Made by a program: the position numbers and the translations under genes. A stretch of DNA of 64,000 bases, from contig JAUXXX010000020.1 in NCBI GenBank assembly GCA_030684695.1, forward strand, positions 31,933 through 95,932, read 5' to 3'. Positions 34,526 to 45,497 of the stretch are shown here, one piece after another. Positions within the stretch are counted from its first letter, which is position 1. The number at the start of each line of letters is the position of its first letter. Origin of the DNA: a bacterium. GTDB lineage: Bacteria > Bacillota_I > Bacilli_A > Izemoplasmatales > Hujiaoplasmataceae. Under the pieces are notes generated by a model. It worked only from the letters and a program-made list of their open reading frames with translations, had not been told where the DNA came from and made no database searches.

Positions 34526-35080
34526 ATGCGATTGGTTGTCGGTCTCGGAAATCCCGGGAAAATTTATCAATGGTCGAAGCATAATATCGGTTTTTTAGTG
34601 GTGGATGCCTATGCGACATATCTTGGATTAGTTTTTAGTAAAGAACCTAAATTTCAAGGTGAAATCATCAAAACCGACACATGTATCTTTTTAAAACCAA
34701 AAACGTTTATGAATTTGTCTGGCAACTCCGTTTCATTGGTTGCTCAGTTTTACAAAATAGAACCCAAAGACATTTTGGTTGTTTCAGACGATCTTGACTT
34801 ACCTTTTTTAAAGCTGCGAGTTCGCGAAAAAGGAAGTGCAGGCGGACACAACGGATTAAAATCGATTATTGCATCGCTTTCCTCTCCTGAATTCAATCGT
34901 CTTCGAATTGGAATCGACCGAGAGGAAGAAATGGATACGAAGGATTATGTATTAAGCAATTTCTCGAAAGCAGAAAAAAAGGAGTTAAGCGGATTATTTG
35001 CCCTTACAAACGATCTCATAGATCGCTTTGTCAAAAATGAGTCCATTGACAGTATCATGAATCAGTTTAATCGAAACTAA
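34526..35080 (+). CDS. pth: Peptidyl-tRNA hydrolase
   Basis: A 184-aa esterase that frees tRNA from peptidyl-tRNA released by stalled ribosomes. The N-terminal LVVGLGNPGKIYQWSKHNIGF contains the catalytic His and the conserved Asn. FLKPKTFMNLSG near residues 52-63 and VVSDDLDLPF and GSAGGHNGLKSI near 90-117 complete the active site. Length is typical (about 185-190). It starts 2 nt after jag and closes the rpmH-to-pth run with a compact terminator. Confidence 0.96.
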   Translation: MRLVVGLGNPGKIYQWSKHNIGFLVVDAYATYLGLVFSKEPKFQGEIIKTDTCIFLKPKTFMNLSGNSVSLVAQFYKIEPKDILVVSDDLDLPFLKLRVREKGSAGGHNGLKSIIASLSSPEFNRLRIGIDREEEMDTKDYVLSNFSKAEKKELSGLFALTNDLIDRFVKNESIDSIMNQFNRN

Positions 35081-35100
35081 GAGGCGTGAGCCTCTTTTTC
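35081..35100 (+). terminator. Terminator after pth
   Basis: GAGGC, a GTGA loop and GCCTC, followed by T5, begin directly at the pth stop. The stem is short (5-6 bp) but GC-rich. Confidence 0.75.
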
Positions 35101-35135
35101 AATGGGGATTTTAAGAATTCTTTAACAGACCATGG

Positions 35136-35141
35136 TATAAT
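35136..35141 (+). promoter_or_regulatory. -10 element of the SDR gene
   Basis: TATAAT lies 29 nt before the ATG at 35171, preceded by TTTAACAG with no clean -35. A transcript from here would start after the alternative start at 35144, which supports the internal ATG. Confidence 0.5.
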
Positions 35142-35170
35142 AATTGCATGCAATTCAAGGAGGAACGGAC

Positions 35171-35920
35171 ATGTACGCATTTATCACTGGAGCCACAAGC
35201 GGAATTGGAAAAGAAATCGCATATCTTTTAGCACAAGAAAAAATGGATCTCCTATTATCTGGTAGAAGAGTGGCTCAACTAGAAGAAATTCAAGCAGACA
35301 TTCAACAACGTTTTTTTGTTAAAGTCCAGATATTACCAGCAGATTTATCAGTTCGGTCTGAAGTATATGAATTACATAAACTGGTGTCTGCCTTTCAACC
35401 AGAAATTGTGATAAACAATGCAGGATTTGGGGTAGTCGATCATTTTATTGATAGTTCACTTGATACGGAACTCTCCATGCTTGAAACGAATATTGTTAGT
35501 CTACATATCTTAACAAAACTGTTTGCTAGATCAATGACAAAAGGAAAAATCTTGAATGTAGCGAGCATGGCTGCGTTTTTACCAACACCCAAGATGGCTT
35601 CTTACGCAGCTTCCAAGTCGTATGTCTATCATTTTTCTGAAGCGATTAATTATGAAATGAAAAAAGTAAAGCCTTCTATTCAAGTTTTGTCCTTGTGCCC
35701 AGGGCCGGTTGATACTGGATTTGCACAAGTAGCAGGAGTTCATATGGCGTTGCCAGGGATTAGTGCAAAGAAATGTGCAAAAATAGCGGTCAAAGGATTA
35801 CTCAAGGGAAAACGAGTGTCGATACCGGGATTTTCGATGAAATTGACACGATTCTTTGTACGCTTCATCCCAACCCGCCTTTTACTAGCGATTAGTTATC
35901 GTCTACAACAAAAAAAATAA
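35171..35920 (+). CDS. Short-chain dehydrogenase/reductase
   Basis: A 249-aa cytosolic NAD(P)H oxidoreductase of the classical SDR family. The cofactor motif TGATSGIGKEIA is at the N-terminus (residues 6-17), NNAG near 80, catalytic Ser in NVASMAAF near 133, and YxxxK in YAASKSYVYHF near 147. The C-terminus has a basic helical tail near 220-249, as in DltE/YqjQ-like and some membrane-associated SDRs. The substrate is unknown. GGAGG is placed 7 nt before the ATG at 35171. It is monocistronic, between pth and mfd. Confidence 0.85.
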   Translation: MYAFITGATSGIGKEIAYLLAQEKMDLLLSGRRVAQLEEIQADIQQRFFVKVQILPADLSVRSEVYELHKLVSAFQPEIVINNAGFGVVDHFIDSSLDTELSMLETNIVSLHILTKLFARSMTKGKILNVASMAAFLPTPKMASYAASKSYVYHFSEAINYEMKKVKPSIQVLSLCPGPVDTGFAQVAGVHMALPGISAKKCAKIAVKGLLKGKRVSIPGFSMKLTRFFVRFIPTRLLLAISYRLQQKK

Positions 35921-35943
35921 GGATGAAACAAATCGGTTTTTGA

Positions 35944-36000
35944 TACAATAGAGTTGGATGTTGATGATACCCCAGGCGAGTGACAAACTCGCCTAATCGG
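35944..36000 (+). promoter_or_regulatory. mfd upstream region: -10 and hairpin
   Basis: TACAAT (35944-35949) is a plausible -10. A hairpin AGGCGAGT (35974-35981) / ACTCGCCT (35987-35994) with a 5-nt loop follows, between the expected transcript start and the mfd ribosome-binding site (GGAGG). No T-run follows the stem, so it is not a standard terminator. Confidence 0.4.
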
Positions 36001-36014
36001 TGTTGGAGGAATAA

Positions 36015-39000
36015 ATGAAAAACATTGTTTCGTACTTACAAAAAAACCCAATCATCTCAGATTATCTTTCATTTGTCTCGTTACGACAAGAAAACACTTT
36101 GTTCGTGGAAGACGTGAATGATGAGGCAGCACTTACGTTAATCGCATCTGCGTGGATAGCCACAGATCGTTCTTTTGTCGTGGTATTACCCAACTTATAT
36201 AAAGCCCAACAAACCTATGACCGTTTATCCGTTTTACTAGGCGCAGAGGGGATTTGCTTTTTCCCACAAGATGAGTTTATTACCGCTGAACTACTTTCAT
36301 CAAGTTATGAATTAAAGATAGAGCGTCTACATACCATTGCCCAGATTCTATCCAAGAAACGCGTGATGGTGGTCACTCATGTGGCGGGATATGTCAAAGC
36401 ACAGGTTCCATTACCACATTGGAAAAGTGCTAAAATAAGCCTTATTTCGGGGGAGGACTATCCTCAAGAAATACTCATCAACCAATTAAGCACCTTAGGA
36501 TATAAGAGGGAGTATACCGTAGAAAAGCCAGGGGATTTTGGGGTTCGTGGCGGGATTATCGATGTTTTTCCCATTGATGCGATTCAACCAGTTCGATTGG
36601 ATTATTTTGGAGATACCGTCGAAGATATCAAAGTATTTGAAGTAGATAGTCAACGATCGGTGGATCGAACCAGCAATGTAGAAATTCTGCCTGTACATGA
36701 GTTCTTCTTTTCTGATGAACAAGTCAAGCCGTTGATATCGTTTTTAACACAAGCAAAGGATTCCATTATTTCTGGAAAAGTTGCGATAGAAAAAGTGTTA
36801 CAGGACATTGAACACTTACAAACACGAGACAATCTTGATCGATTGGTTCGTTATATTCCGATGGTTTTTGGGACAGTGTCAACACTCGTTGATTTTTTTG
36901 TTCAACCAATGGTTTTCTTTGTAGAAGAACACCGAATTCAAGAGCAAATCAAGATCATCGCATCTGAAACAACAGATTGGTTTTTATCCATGGAGGATTA
37001 TCTTAAGATTGGGTTCACTCCTTATTTAACACTAAAAGAAGTAACTCCTGTACAAGCGGTTCACTTTGATACTTTTCACTCACAGAGTACTCAACATTTT
37101 ACTAAAAGACTTTCCATTCCTAGTAAAACTCCTGTTCGATATGAAGGAGACTTTGAATATTTAGCGAAGGATGTATCGCATTTTTCGTTATCGAAAGCTG
37201 TCTTGATTCTTGTAAAAAACATTGTTTCCTTAGAACACCTTTGTGAAGAACTCGATCAACGACTCATACCTTATCGTGTGATTGGACCAGAGGATGAAAT
37301 CAAAGAATTCCAGATACAACTGTTGATTAACGATCATTATTTTGATGCTGTCTTTGATTGTGGGAATTTAGCCATCATCACCGATCAAATGATTTCTCGA
37401 AAACTCACTCCATCAAAAAAGGGAAGATACCGATCCATTACCCAAAACACCAAGCGACTGACTTCTGTCAATGATTTAAAACCAGGAGATTATGTTGTTC
37501 ATTATGATTATGGCATTGGGCGTTTTTTAGAAATTGTTACTATGGAACTGGGAAAAACCAAGAATGATTATATTCACATTGAATACAAAGATGGAGATAA
37601 ATTATACATTCAACTTGATGCCATTGACCAAATCCAAAAATACGCAGGCAGCGAAGGGTTTCAACCGCGATTAAGCAAATTAGGAGGCACGGATTGGTCA
37701 AAAACCAAGCAGCGTGTCCGAGCAAAAGTCCAAGACATTGCAGAGAAACTTATTGTCTTATACGCACAGCGAGAAAAATCAGTTGGCTATGCCTTTTTAC
37801 CAGATAATTCCATGCAAAAAGACTTTGAAGAAGATTTTGAGTATGTCGAAACACCCGACCAACAACGGGCCATCGATGAAGTAAAGAAAGATATGGAGAT
37901 AGCTAAACCAATGGATCGGTTACTATGTGGGGATGTTGGTTTTGGAAAAACCGAAATTGCTTTGCGTGCAGCGTTTAAAGCAGTATTATCGGGAAAACAA
38001 GTTGCTTATTTAGCTCCAACCACTGTTTTAGCCAAACAACATGCCAATACATTCAAACGTCGGATGGAGAAGTTTGGTGTAAAAGTAGCACTTCTCAATC
38101 GATTTGTTTCTAGAAAGGAACAAAAGCAAGTGTTGATAGAACTACAATCTGGTCAAGTTGATGTTCTTATTGGAACTCATCGTATTTTATCTGAAGACGT
38201 AAAGTTTAAAGATTTAGGATTGTTGGTCATTGATGAAGAACAACGTTTTGGTGTAGAACATAAGGAAAAAATTAAAGAAATGAAAGTCAATGTTGACGTC
38301 ATATCGTTGTCTGCAACGCCCATTCCAAGGACGTTGCAAATGGCAATTATGGGAGTTAAAAACATGTCATTGCTCGAAACAGCTCCTGAGAATCGCTATC
38401 CAATACAGACGTATGTTCTAGAAAGAAATGACACCGTCATAAAGGATGCAATCGAACGGGAACTAGCAAGAAATGGCCAAGTTTTCTACTTATATAACCG
38501 CGTGGAAGACATTCATAATATCGAAACCTATATCAAACGAATGGTTCCAGAAGCTCGTGTTCAAATTGCACATGGACAAATGTCAAAAATCCAGTTAGAA
38601 AATGTTGTCGATGATTTTATCGAGCAAAAAATTGATGTATTGGTTGCTACTACCATCATTGAAACAGGAATCGACATTCCAAATGCTAATACGTTAATTA
38701 TTCATGATGCAGATCGGTTGGGATTGTCTCAACTCTATCAAATTCGAGGACGTGTAGGAAGATCAAACCGAATTGCTTACGCGTACTTGATGTACCAAAA
38801 GAATAAAGTTCTCACCGAAGACGCAGAAAAACGTTTGAAAGTGATCAAAGAGTTTACTGAACTTGGAAGCGGATTTAAGATCGCGGTTCGCGACTTATCG
38901 ATCAGGGGAGCAGGGGATGTGTTGGGCAGTGAGCAATCAGGGTTTATCGATTCAGTGGGGATTGATTTGTACTTAAAAATCCTTCAAGAAGAAGTTGCTT

Positions 39001-39476
39001 ATCAACAAGGGAACTCACCAGTTGCCCAACCGATTGCCCGAATCAAAGCTCAAGTATCGAAATTTATTGACAAAACCTATGTGGAAGACGATTTTGTAAA
39101 ACTGGAAATGCATGGGAAAATTAATAGTGTGCGTTCAAAGGAACAACTAGAAGACTTATTATTCGAATTTTCTGATCGTTTTGGAACCTATCAAGGAGAG
39201 CTTGAATTATACTTATACGAAAAACTTTTTGAGCACTACTCTTTGGTGTTAGATGTCGAGAAACTCCAGGAAGCAAAAACAAACGTAACCTTAACTATTT
39301 CTGAAGAAGGCACGAAAAAATTAGCGGGAGACAAGTTATTTACTACCGGAGTAGAGGTCTCTAAGTTCTTACGATTTGCATACAAAGATCATAAAATTCA
39401 AATCATTTTAGACACGATACGCTTAGATAAACATTGGTTGTATACAATGTGCGATTTTCTTGAAAAAATCGTCTAG
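36015..39476 (+). CDS. mfd: Transcription-repair coupling factor Mfd
   Basis: An 1153-aa DNA translocase that removes stalled RNA polymerase and recruits UvrA. Residues about 1-330 form the UvrB-homology region. A CarD-like RNA-polymerase-interacting domain covers about 475-550 (LKPGDYVVHYDYGIGRFLEI). The helicase core follows, with Walker A CGDVGFGKTEIALRAAF near 636-652, the DEEQ box in LVIDEEQRFGVEHKE near 737, SATPIPRTLQMA near 767, TTIIETGIDIPNAN near 886 and the QxxGRxGR-type motif. The C-terminal TRCF domain follows. Length matches the family (about 1150). It is preceded by GGAGG and followed by a strong terminator. Confidence 0.96.
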   Translation: MKNIVSYLQKNPIISDYLSFVSLRQENTLFVEDVNDEAALTLIASAWIATDRSFVVVLPNLYKAQQTYDRLSVLLGAEGICFFPQDEFITAELLSSSYELKIERLHTIAQILSKKRVMVVTHVAGYVKAQVPLPHWKSAKISLISGEDYPQEILINQLSTLGYKREYTVEKPGDFGVRGGIIDVFPIDAIQPVRLDYFGDTVEDIKVFEVDSQRSVDRTSNVEILPVHEFFFSDEQVKPLISFLTQAKDSIISGKVAIEKVLQDIEHLQTRDNLDRLVRYIPMVFGTVSTLVDFFVQPMVFFVEEHRIQEQIKIIASETTDWFLSMEDYLKIGFTPYLTLKEVTPVQAVHFDTFHSQSTQHFTKRLSIPSKTPVRYEGDFEYLAKDVSHFSLSKAVLILVKNIVSLEHLCEELDQRLIPYRVIGPEDEIKEFQIQLLINDHYFDAVFDCGNLAIITDQMISRKLTPSKKGRYRSITQNTKRLTSVNDLKPGDYVVHYDYGIGRFLEIVTMELGKTKNDYIHIEYKDGDKLYIQLDAIDQIQKYAGSEGFQPRLSKLGGTDWSKTKQRVRAKVQDIAEKLIVLYAQREKSVGYAFLPDNSMQKDFEEDFEYVETPDQQRAIDEVKKDMEIAKPMDRLLCGDVGFGKTEIALRAAFKAVLSGKQVAYLAPTTVLAKQHANTFKRRMEKFGVKVALLNRFVSRKEQKQVLIELQSGQVDVLIGTHRILSEDVKFKDLGLLVIDEEQRFGVEHKEKIKEMKVNVDVISLSATPIPRTLQMAIMGVKNMSLLETAPENRYPIQTYVLERNDTVIKDAIERELARNGQVFYLYNRVEDIHNIETYIKRMVPEARVQIAHGQMSKIQLENVVDDFIEQKIDVLVATTIIETGIDIPNANTLIIHDADRLGLSQLYQIRGRVGRSNRIAYAYLMYQKNKVLTEDAEKRLKVIKEFTELGSGFKIAVRDLSIRGAGDVLGSEQSGFIDSVGIDLYLKILQEEVAYQQGNSPVAQPIARIKAQVSKFIDKTYVEDDFVKLEMHGKINSVRSKEQLEDLLFEFSDRFGTYQGELELYLYEKLFEHYSLVLDVEKLQEAKTNVTLTISEEGTKKLAGDKLFTTGVEVSKFLRFAYKDHKIQIILDTIRLDKHWLYTMCDFLEKIV

Positions 39477-39495
39477 TGGTCAATTATGATACCAT

Positions 39496-39529
39496 AGAGC
39501 ACAAACTTCATTGTGCTCTTTCTTTTTTT
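39496..39529 (+). terminator. Terminator after mfd
   Basis: AGAGCACAA (39496-39504) and TTGTGCTCT (39511-39519) form a 9-bp stem with a 6-nt loop, then TTCTTTTTTT. Confidence 0.9.
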
Positions 39530-39581
39530 GAACATATCGTTTGAAAAATGATTTTTTTGTGAAGATTTTGGCCGGTTTCAA

Positions 39582-39622
39582 TTGAAAATTCCTATATAAT
39601 ATTATATAATATTATATAATAG
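39582..39622 (+). promoter_or_regulatory. yaaA-recF-gyrBA promoter with three tandem -10 hexamers
   Basis: The 10-bp unit TATATAAT(A)(T/G) occurs three times in a row (39593-39602, 39603-39612, 39613-39622), placing TATAAT at 39595, 39605 and 39615. TTGAAA at 39582-39587 lies 17 nt from the middle hexamer, the optimal spacing. The ATG of the S4 protein is 38 nt beyond the array. Confidence 0.7.
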
Positions 39623-39660
39623 GTTACCCCATAAACTCGCATTGATGAAGGGATGAAACG

Positions 39661-39885
39661 ATGAAAACAATCACTATTCAGACCGAATATATTACATTAG
39701 GACAATTGTTAAAATATGCGGACATCATCTCAAATGGCGGAGAAGCGAAGAGTTATCTAGAAGCCAATAAAGTCTTCGTAAATAACGAACAAGATCAACG
39801 AAGAGGACGTAAGCTTTATCCAGGAGACAAAGTAAATATTACTACAAAATATGCACTTTTGATTGCTAAAGCTCATGTGGATTAA
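39661..39885 (+). CDS. yaaA: S4 domain RNA-binding protein YaaA
   Basis: A 74-aa protein that is almost entirely an S4-type RNA-binding domain (YITLGQLLKYADIISNGGEAKSYL, then NEQDQRRGRKLYPGDKV). The gene lies directly upstream of recF, the conserved position of Bacillus yaaA (RlbA). A ribosome-associated role is suggested for the family. It starts behind GGGATGAAACG and overlaps recF by 11 bp. Confidence 0.9.
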   Translation: MKTITIQTEYITLGQLLKYADIISNGGEAKSYLEANKVFVNNEQDQRRGRKLYPGDKVNITTKYALLIAKAHVD

Positions 39886-40978
39886 AGAACTGACACTGAG
39901 TCATTTTCGCACCTATCCCAAACAAACTCTCAAACTGCACAAGGGATTACACTTCATGGTGGGGAACAATGGGGTTGGAAAAACCAACTTTTTGGAAGCC
40001 ATTTATGTTCTGGGTTTGGCGAAAAGCTATAAATCAGATGACGATGACTTGATTCATTATGAAGATGAATTCGCTAAAATTACGGCAACGATTGTTGTTG
40101 GACAGCGCGAGCGAGTACAAAGCATCATCATTAGTGAAATTGGTAAAAAGGCAATTGTGAACCAAACCGAGATTAAACGATTAAGTGATTACATCGGATT
40201 GTTAAACATCGTCGCGTTTACTCCGGATTCGATGAACTTAATCAAAGGGTCTCCTTTGGGTAGGCGATATTTTCTTGATGTATTTTTAGGACAAAGTGAT
40301 CGAGCTTATTTCCTTGCATTATCCGCATTCAAACAAGTATTAAAACAACGAAACGAACTTCTAAAACAATACGGTGTATCCCATAAAATCGATGAGACAC
40401 TCTTAGATGTACTCGATCAACAATTTGCGCAATACGCTCAAATCATTATTCATAAAAGACAGGCATTCATTGATAACGTCAAAGAAAAAGCAACTACTGT
40501 TTTTCAACAATTGACCAACTCTGATTCCTTGTTAACACTAAAGTATCTCCCTTCTATTGGCAACGATATTATAGCAGTATTACAAAGTAAGCGAAAAAGC
40601 GATCTGCATCAAGCAATGACGTTGATGGGTCCTCATCGAGACGACTTTGAGTTTTATCTAAACGAAAAGAATGCCAAAGATTTTGCCTCACAAGGAGAAC
40701 AACGATTAGCGATTTTGTCGATTACACTTGGATTGGTGGATTACTTATCCGAAATCACAGGTGAAATTCCAATTTTACTTCTTGATGATGTATTTAGTGA
40801 ACTAGACTCACAAAAGCAAAACTACTTGATTCGACGATTGATCGAATCAGGAGCACAGACGATTATTACAACGACGACTTTATCCGATATCATGAGTGCG
40901 AACTTAGTTCGTGCCAAACGATACACGGTTGCAAAAGGAACAATCAAGGAGGAACAACCTAGTGGACAACACGATTAG
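39875..40978 (+). CDS. recF: DNA replication and repair protein RecF
   Basis: A 367-aa SMC-like ATPase that loads RecA at single-strand gaps. Walker A is [24 protein letters not shown] near residue 30, preceded by [17 protein letters not shown]. The signature motif [20 protein letters not shown] lies near 272, and Walker B is [12 protein letters not shown] near 303. The start is the ATG at 39875; an in-frame TTG at 39863 is less likely. It overlaps yaaA (11 bp) and gyrB (17 bp), so recF is translationally coupled to both. Confidence 0.95.
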   Translation: MWIKELTLSHFRTYPKQTLKLHKGLHFMVGNNGVGKTNFLEAIYVLGLAKSYKSDDDDLIHYEDEFAKITATIVVGQRERVQSIIISEIGKKAIVNQTEIKRLSDYIGLLNIVAFTPDSMNLIKGSPLGRRYFLDVFLGQSDRAYFLALSAFKQVLKQRNELLKQYGVSHKIDETLLDVLDQQFAQYAQIIIHKRQAFIDNVKEKATTVFQQLTNSDSLLTLKYLPSIGNDIIAVLQSKRKSDLHQAMTLMGPHRDDFEFYLNEKNAKDFASQGEQRLAILSITLGLVDYLSEITGEIPILLLDDVFSELDSQKQNYLIRRLIESGAQTIITTTTLSDIMSANLVRAKRYTVAKGTIKEEQPSGQHD

Positions 40979-42872
40979 AAAGTATGATGAAAGTAGCATT
41001 CAAATTCTAGAAGGGCTTGAGGCGGTTAAAAAACGTCCAGGGATGTACATTGGGACTACGGGTCCTAGAGGGTTACATCACTTAGTATGGGAAATCGTTG
41101 ATAATTCAGTCGACGAAGCCTTAGCGGGATTTGCAGATACCATTGGTGTTGAAATTCTCCCAGGAAACGTAATTCGTGTTACCGATAATGGAAGAGGCAT
41201 TCCAATTGAAGTGCATCCAAAAACCAAACGTCCCTCTGTAGAGACGGTTTTTACGGTATTGCATGCTGGTGGGAAGTTTGACCACAACTCGTATAAAGTC
41301 TCTGGAGGATTACATGGTGTTGGTGCATCGGTTGTTAATGCACTGAGCTCGTATTTGAATGTTGAAATTCACAAAGATGGTAAACAATATTTGATTGGTT
41401 TTGACCATGGTTTTGTGAAACAAGAGTTACTTTGTTTAGGAGAAACGGATCGCAACGGTACAACGGTCACATTTTTAGCAGACGCTGAAATCTTCTCTGA
41501 ATCACAAGTGTATGAATTTGAGACGCTACGTAACCGGATTCAACAACTTGCTTTTCTAAACAAAGGCATTCGCTTTTGGATTGAAGATTCCAGAGAAACC
41601 AACGCAGTTGTTCATAAAGAGTACAAGTATGATGGGGGAGTACGTGAATATGTTCAATTCTTAAACCAAGGAAAAGAACTTCTTCATCAAAACGTCGCTT
41701 ATTTTGAAGGCGAACAAGAAGGAATAACCGTTGAAATTGCCATGCAATACAACGAAGGATATGCAGCAAACATTTATCCATTTACAAACAACATTACCAA
41801 CCCTGAAGGTGGAACACATGAAGAAGCCTTTAAGACAACACTAACGCGGATTATTAACAACTTTGGAAGAAACTTGAACATCTTTAAGAAGGACGAATCT
41901 CTCTTAGGGGAAGACACCAGAGAAGGATTGATCGCGATCGTTTCTGTGAAACATCCCGACCCTCAATTTGAAGGACAAACCAAATCAAAATTAGGATCTA
42001 GTGATGCAAGAAGAGTGGTTGGAAATATTATGTCCATTGGTTTAGAACGATTCTTGTTAGAAAACCCTACTGCAACAAGAGTGATTCTTGATAAAGCAAT
42101 CATGGCACAACGTGCGCGACTCGCTGCTAAAAAAGCCAGAGAAGCTACTAGAAGAAAATCACCACTTGATTCCCTCGGATTTGCGTCTAAATTAGCGGAT
42201 TGTCGCACCAAAGACGCGACACGTTCAGAAATCTATATCGTCGAAGGAGATTCTGCCGGTGGTTCTGCAAAACAAGGCAGAGATTCTGAGTTCCAAGCCA
42301 TTCTTCCTCTTCGTGGAAAAGTACTGAACGTTGAAAAAGCACGTTTGGATAAAATCTTAGGAAACAAAGAAATCTTATCGATGATCCAAGCATTTGGGAC
42401 AGGAATTGGTGAAGATTTCCAAGTAACATCCGCCCGATATCATAAAATTATTATCATGACCGATGCCGATGTCGATGGTGCACATATTCGTACATTACTG
42501 CTTACCTTTATTTATCGTTATTTACGCCCATTGATTGAAAAAGGGTATGTATACATCGCACAACCACCTCTTTTTAAAGTGCAACAAGGAAAAAACATTG
42601 AATATGCCTATGACGAAGCTCAAATGGAGTTAATCATGGCAAAAATCACTGGAAAACCAGTGATACAACGATACAAAGGTCTTGGGGAAATGAACCCAGA
42701 ACAATTGTGGGACACCACAATGGATCCGGAAACCAGAACATTATTACAAGTGACACTAGAAGATGCCATGGACGCTGACCGCGTATTCTCGATGCTTATG
42801 GGAGAAGACGTGTTAAGTCGTCGTGAGTTTATTCAAGAGAATGCGGTCTATGTCCGCAATCTAGACGTATAA
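40962..42872 (+). CDS. gyrB: DNA gyrase subunit B
   Basis: A 636-aa ATPase subunit of gyrase. The GHKL domain includes [38 protein letters not shown], and the [13 protein letters not shown] and [13 protein letters not shown] segments. The TOPRIM region has [14 protein letters not shown] near 424 and [19 protein letters not shown] near 503. The C-terminal [20 protein letters not shown] is typical. The start is GTG at 40962 with GGAGG 9 nt upstream; the longer frame runs inside recF. Length is usual for type II GyrB without the Gram-negative insert. It precedes gyrA by 10 nt. Confidence 0.97.
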   Translation: MDNTIRKYDESSIQILEGLEAVKKRPGMYIGTTGPRGLHHLVWEIVDNSVDEALAGFADTIGVEILPGNVIRVTDNGRGIPIEVHPKTKRPSVETVFTVLHAGGKFDHNSYKVSGGLHGVGASVVNALSSYLNVEIHKDGKQYLIGFDHGFVKQELLCLGETDRNGTTVTFLADAEIFSESQVYEFETLRNRIQQLAFLNKGIRFWIEDSRETNAVVHKEYKYDGGVREYVQFLNQGKELLHQNVAYFEGEQEGITVEIAMQYNEGYAANIYPFTNNITNPEGGTHEEAFKTTLTRIINNFGRNLNIFKKDESLLGEDTREGLIAIVSVKHPDPQFEGQTKSKLGSSDARRVVGNIMSIGLERFLLENPTATRVILDKAIMAQRARLAAKKAREATRRKSPLDSLGFASKLADCRTKDATRSEIYIVEGDSAGGSAKQGRDSEFQAILPLRGKVLNVEKARLDKILGNKEILSMIQAFGTGIGEDFQVTSARYHKIIIMTDADVDGAHIRTLLLTFIYRYLRPLIEKGYVYIAQPPLFKVQQGKNIEYAYDEAQMELIMAKITGKPVIQRYKGLGEMNPEQLWDTTMDPETRTLLQVTLEDAMDADRVFSMLMGEDVLSRREFIQENAVYVRNLDV

Positions 42873-42882
42873 GGGGGAACAC

Positions 42883-45486
42883 ATGGACAATATAAACCAA
42901 ACGGTGGGACCCGTATCAACCGCACATAAAGTGGTGGAGATCAACATCACCACGGAAATGAAAACCTCGTTTTTAAGCTATGCAATGAGTGTCATTGTTT
43001 CAAGAGCGTTGCCTGATGTTCGTGACGGATTAAAACCAGTTCATCGACGCATTTTGTATGGGATGGAAGAGCTTGGTGTATATCCAGACAAACAATATAA
43101 GAAGTCTGCTCGTATTGTTGGGGACGTCATGGGGAAATATCATCCTCATGGAGACTCGGCAATTTATGAATCCATGGTTCGGATGGCTCAAGACTTTAGC
43201 TATCGATATCCCTTGGTCAATGGACATGGAAACTTTGGGTCTGTCGACGGAGACGGCGCTGCGGCGATGCGTTATACCGAAGCCAAGATGGAAAAAATCA
43301 CCTTAGAAATGATTCGGGATTTGCGTAAAAATACCGTGGATTTTGTCGACAATTATGATGGTTCGGAACAAGAGCCAAAAGTACTACCTTCTCATTTTCC
43401 AAACCTTTTGGTCAATGGCGCAACTGGAATCGCTGTCGGTATGGCAACGAACATTCCACCACACAACTTAACAGAAGTGGTGAATGGATATATTGCGTTC
43501 ATTAAAAATCAAGACATCACTTCCGAAGAACTTATGGAATACATCAAAGCACCTGATTTTCCAACAGGAGGCACCATCTTAGGTCTTGCAGGTGTGAGAG
43601 AAGCATACACCAAGGGCAAAGGCACTGTGCGTGTCAAAGCTAAAATTGATGTGGTTGAAATGGCTTCAGGTAAAAAGCAACTCATCATCAAAGAAATCCC
43701 TTATCAAGTCAATAAAACCACATTGATTGAACGAATTGCTGAATTAGCCAAAGAAAAGAAAGTCGATGGCATCACTGATTTGCGTGACGAGTCCAACCGC
43801 AACGGAATGCGTGTTGTGATTGAACTTCGTCGTGATGTAAATGCAGAAGTCGTTGTAAACAACTTACTCAAAAATACTCAACTCCAAATCTCTTATAGCG
43901 TCAACATGCTTGCATTGGTCAATGACACACCTCAAGTGCTTTCCTTAGTGGAAGTATTACGTCATTATTTCCATCATCAAGTGGAAGTATTGGTTCGTAA
44001 AACCAAGTTTGATTTAGACAAAGCTACGCAGCGCGAACATCTATTGCGTGGATTCATCATCGCGCTCGACAATATCGATGAAGTGATTCGTACCATTCGG
44101 GAGTCATATGACGATACCGAACAACGTTTAATCGAACGTTTTCAATTATCGGAAGTGCAAGCCAAAGCCATTTTATCGATGCAATTACGCCGACTTTCCG
44201 GAATGGAACGTTCCAAAATCTATGACGAGTTAAAACAAATTGAAGAGGCTATCATCTACTTCAATCAAATCTTAAGTAGTACAGAAGTTCAACACCAAAT
44301 CTTAATTGCAGATGCTCAAGACATCAAAGAACGTTTCGGTGACAAACGCAGAACGGAAATCGATCCATTCGGAGATTATGACATTGAAGATGAAGACTTG
44401 ATTCCCGTGGAAGAAGTTATTATAGCGGTCACCACCAACGGCTATGTCAAGAGAATGAACATTGACACCTACAAATCTCAAAACCGTGGAGGCCGTGGAA
44501 AAACAGGTATGAAGATCAATGAAGACGATGTCATTGATTCGATTGTCTCGATGTCCAGTCATGACTATTTGCTGTTCTTTACCTCCTTAGGCCGCGTTTA
44601 TAAAATGAAGGGCTATAAAGTTCCAGCATTAGGCAGAAACTCCAAAGGATTGCCAATTGTTAATCTACTCAACCTCACAGACGGCGAAACGTTAGCGGCA
44701 GTCATGAGTATTCAAAACTTTGAAGAAGGATTCCTCTTCTTTACCACTCTAAAAGGCGTTGTTAAAAGAACCTCTGTTTCTAATTTCCAAAACATACGTA
44801 CCAACGGGATTCGCGCGGTATCACTGCGCGACGGGGACCAATTACATAGCGTAAAATTCACTAACGGAGACCAAGATATCATCATAGGAGCTTCCAACGG
44901 GAAAGCCATTCGATTTAACGAAGTGGATGTCCGCGATATGGGAAGAAACGCAGCGGGAGTTCGAGGAATCGAGTTAAGCGACAACGAAGAAGTCATTGGG
45001 GTTACTACCGTTACGGAAGATCGAAACGAAATCTTAGTCATTTCTGAGAAAGGGTATGGAAAACGTACCATTGTTGAGGAATATCGTCTTCAAGGCCGCG
45101 GCGGAAAAGGTGTAAAAACCATCAATGTGACCGAGAAAAATGGTGCGCTTCGCAAACTGATCAGTGTAACAAGCGAAGAAGATTTGATTGTAGTAACCGA
45201 CAAAGGAATGATCATTCGAGTACCTATCGACCAAATCACACAAACAAAACGTTCAACACAAGGAGTCAGAATCATTAACTTAATGGAGGGTCATTGTGTC
45301 GCAACGATTGCCATCGTGCCCCGCGAGGAAGAAGTCAGTGAGTTTGACGAATCAATCGAAGATCATGAAGTAACCACCGCATCCATCATCGAAGCACTTC
45401 ATAAGCCAACCGTACTGGAGTTTGCAAACGAAGAAGACGAAACCAGTGTTTCAGAAATTAACGACTTAATGAGCGAAAGCTACTAA
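42883..45486 (+). CDS. gyrA: DNA gyrase subunit A
   Basis: An 867-aa breakage-reunion subunit. The QRDR segment [16 protein letters not shown] and the catalytic tyrosine in [14 protein letters not shown] lie near residues 92-134. MATNIPPHN near 187, and the C-terminal beta-pinwheel with the GyrA box [10 protein letters not shown] near 535 identify gyrase rather than topoisomerase IV ParC. The acidic tail after residue 810 is typical. GGGGGA precedes the ATG. It is cotranscribed with gyrB and followed by serS after 11 nt. Confidence 0.97.
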   Translation: MDNINQTVGPVSTAHKVVEINITTEMKTSFLSYAMSVIVSRALPDVRDGLKPVHRRILYGMEELGVYPDKQYKKSARIVGDVMGKYHPHGDSAIYESMVRMAQDFSYRYPLVNGHGNFGSVDGDGAAAMRYTEAKMEKITLEMIRDLRKNTVDFVDNYDGSEQEPKVLPSHFPNLLVNGATGIAVGMATNIPPHNLTEVVNGYIAFIKNQDITSEELMEYIKAPDFPTGGTILGLAGVREAYTKGKGTVRVKAKIDVVEMASGKKQLIIKEIPYQVNKTTLIERIAELAKEKKVDGITDLRDESNRNGMRVVIELRRDVNAEVVVNNLLKNTQLQISYSVNMLALVNDTPQVLSLVEVLRHYFHHQVEVLVRKTKFDLDKATQREHLLRGFIIALDNIDEVIRTIRESYDDTEQRLIERFQLSEVQAKAILSMQLRRLSGMERSKIYDELKQIEEAIIYFNQILSSTEVQHQILIADAQDIKERFGDKRRTEIDPFGDYDIEDEDLIPVEEVIIAVTTNGYVKRMNIDTYKSQNRGGRGKTGMKINEDDVIDSIVSMSSHDYLLFFTSLGRVYKMKGYKVPALGRNSKGLPIVNLLNLTDGETLAAVMSIQNFEEGFLFFTTLKGVVKRTSVSNFQNIRTNGIRAVSLRDGDQLHSVKFTNGDQDIIIGASNGKAIRFNEVDVRDMGRNAAGVRGIELSDNEEVIGVTTVTEDRNEILVISEKGYGKRTIVEEYRLQGRGGKGVKTINVTEKNGALRKLISVTSEEDLIVVTDKGMIIRVPIDQITQTKRSTQGVRIINLMEGHCVATIAIVPREEEVSEFDESIEDHEVTTASIIEALHKPTVLEFANEEDETSVSEINDLMSESY

Positions 45487-45497
45487 GGAGAACGCCC

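Noticed and set aside
35974-35994. Hairpin upstream of mfd as a terminator.
   Set aside because: The 8-bp stem is not followed by a T-run and mfd needs transcription through it, so it is listed only as a structure.
39593-39622. The three 10-bp repeats as a CRISPR or iteron array.
   Set aside because: The units are contiguous, AT-only and sit at promoter distance from a gene; there are no spacers and no Cas or Rep gene.
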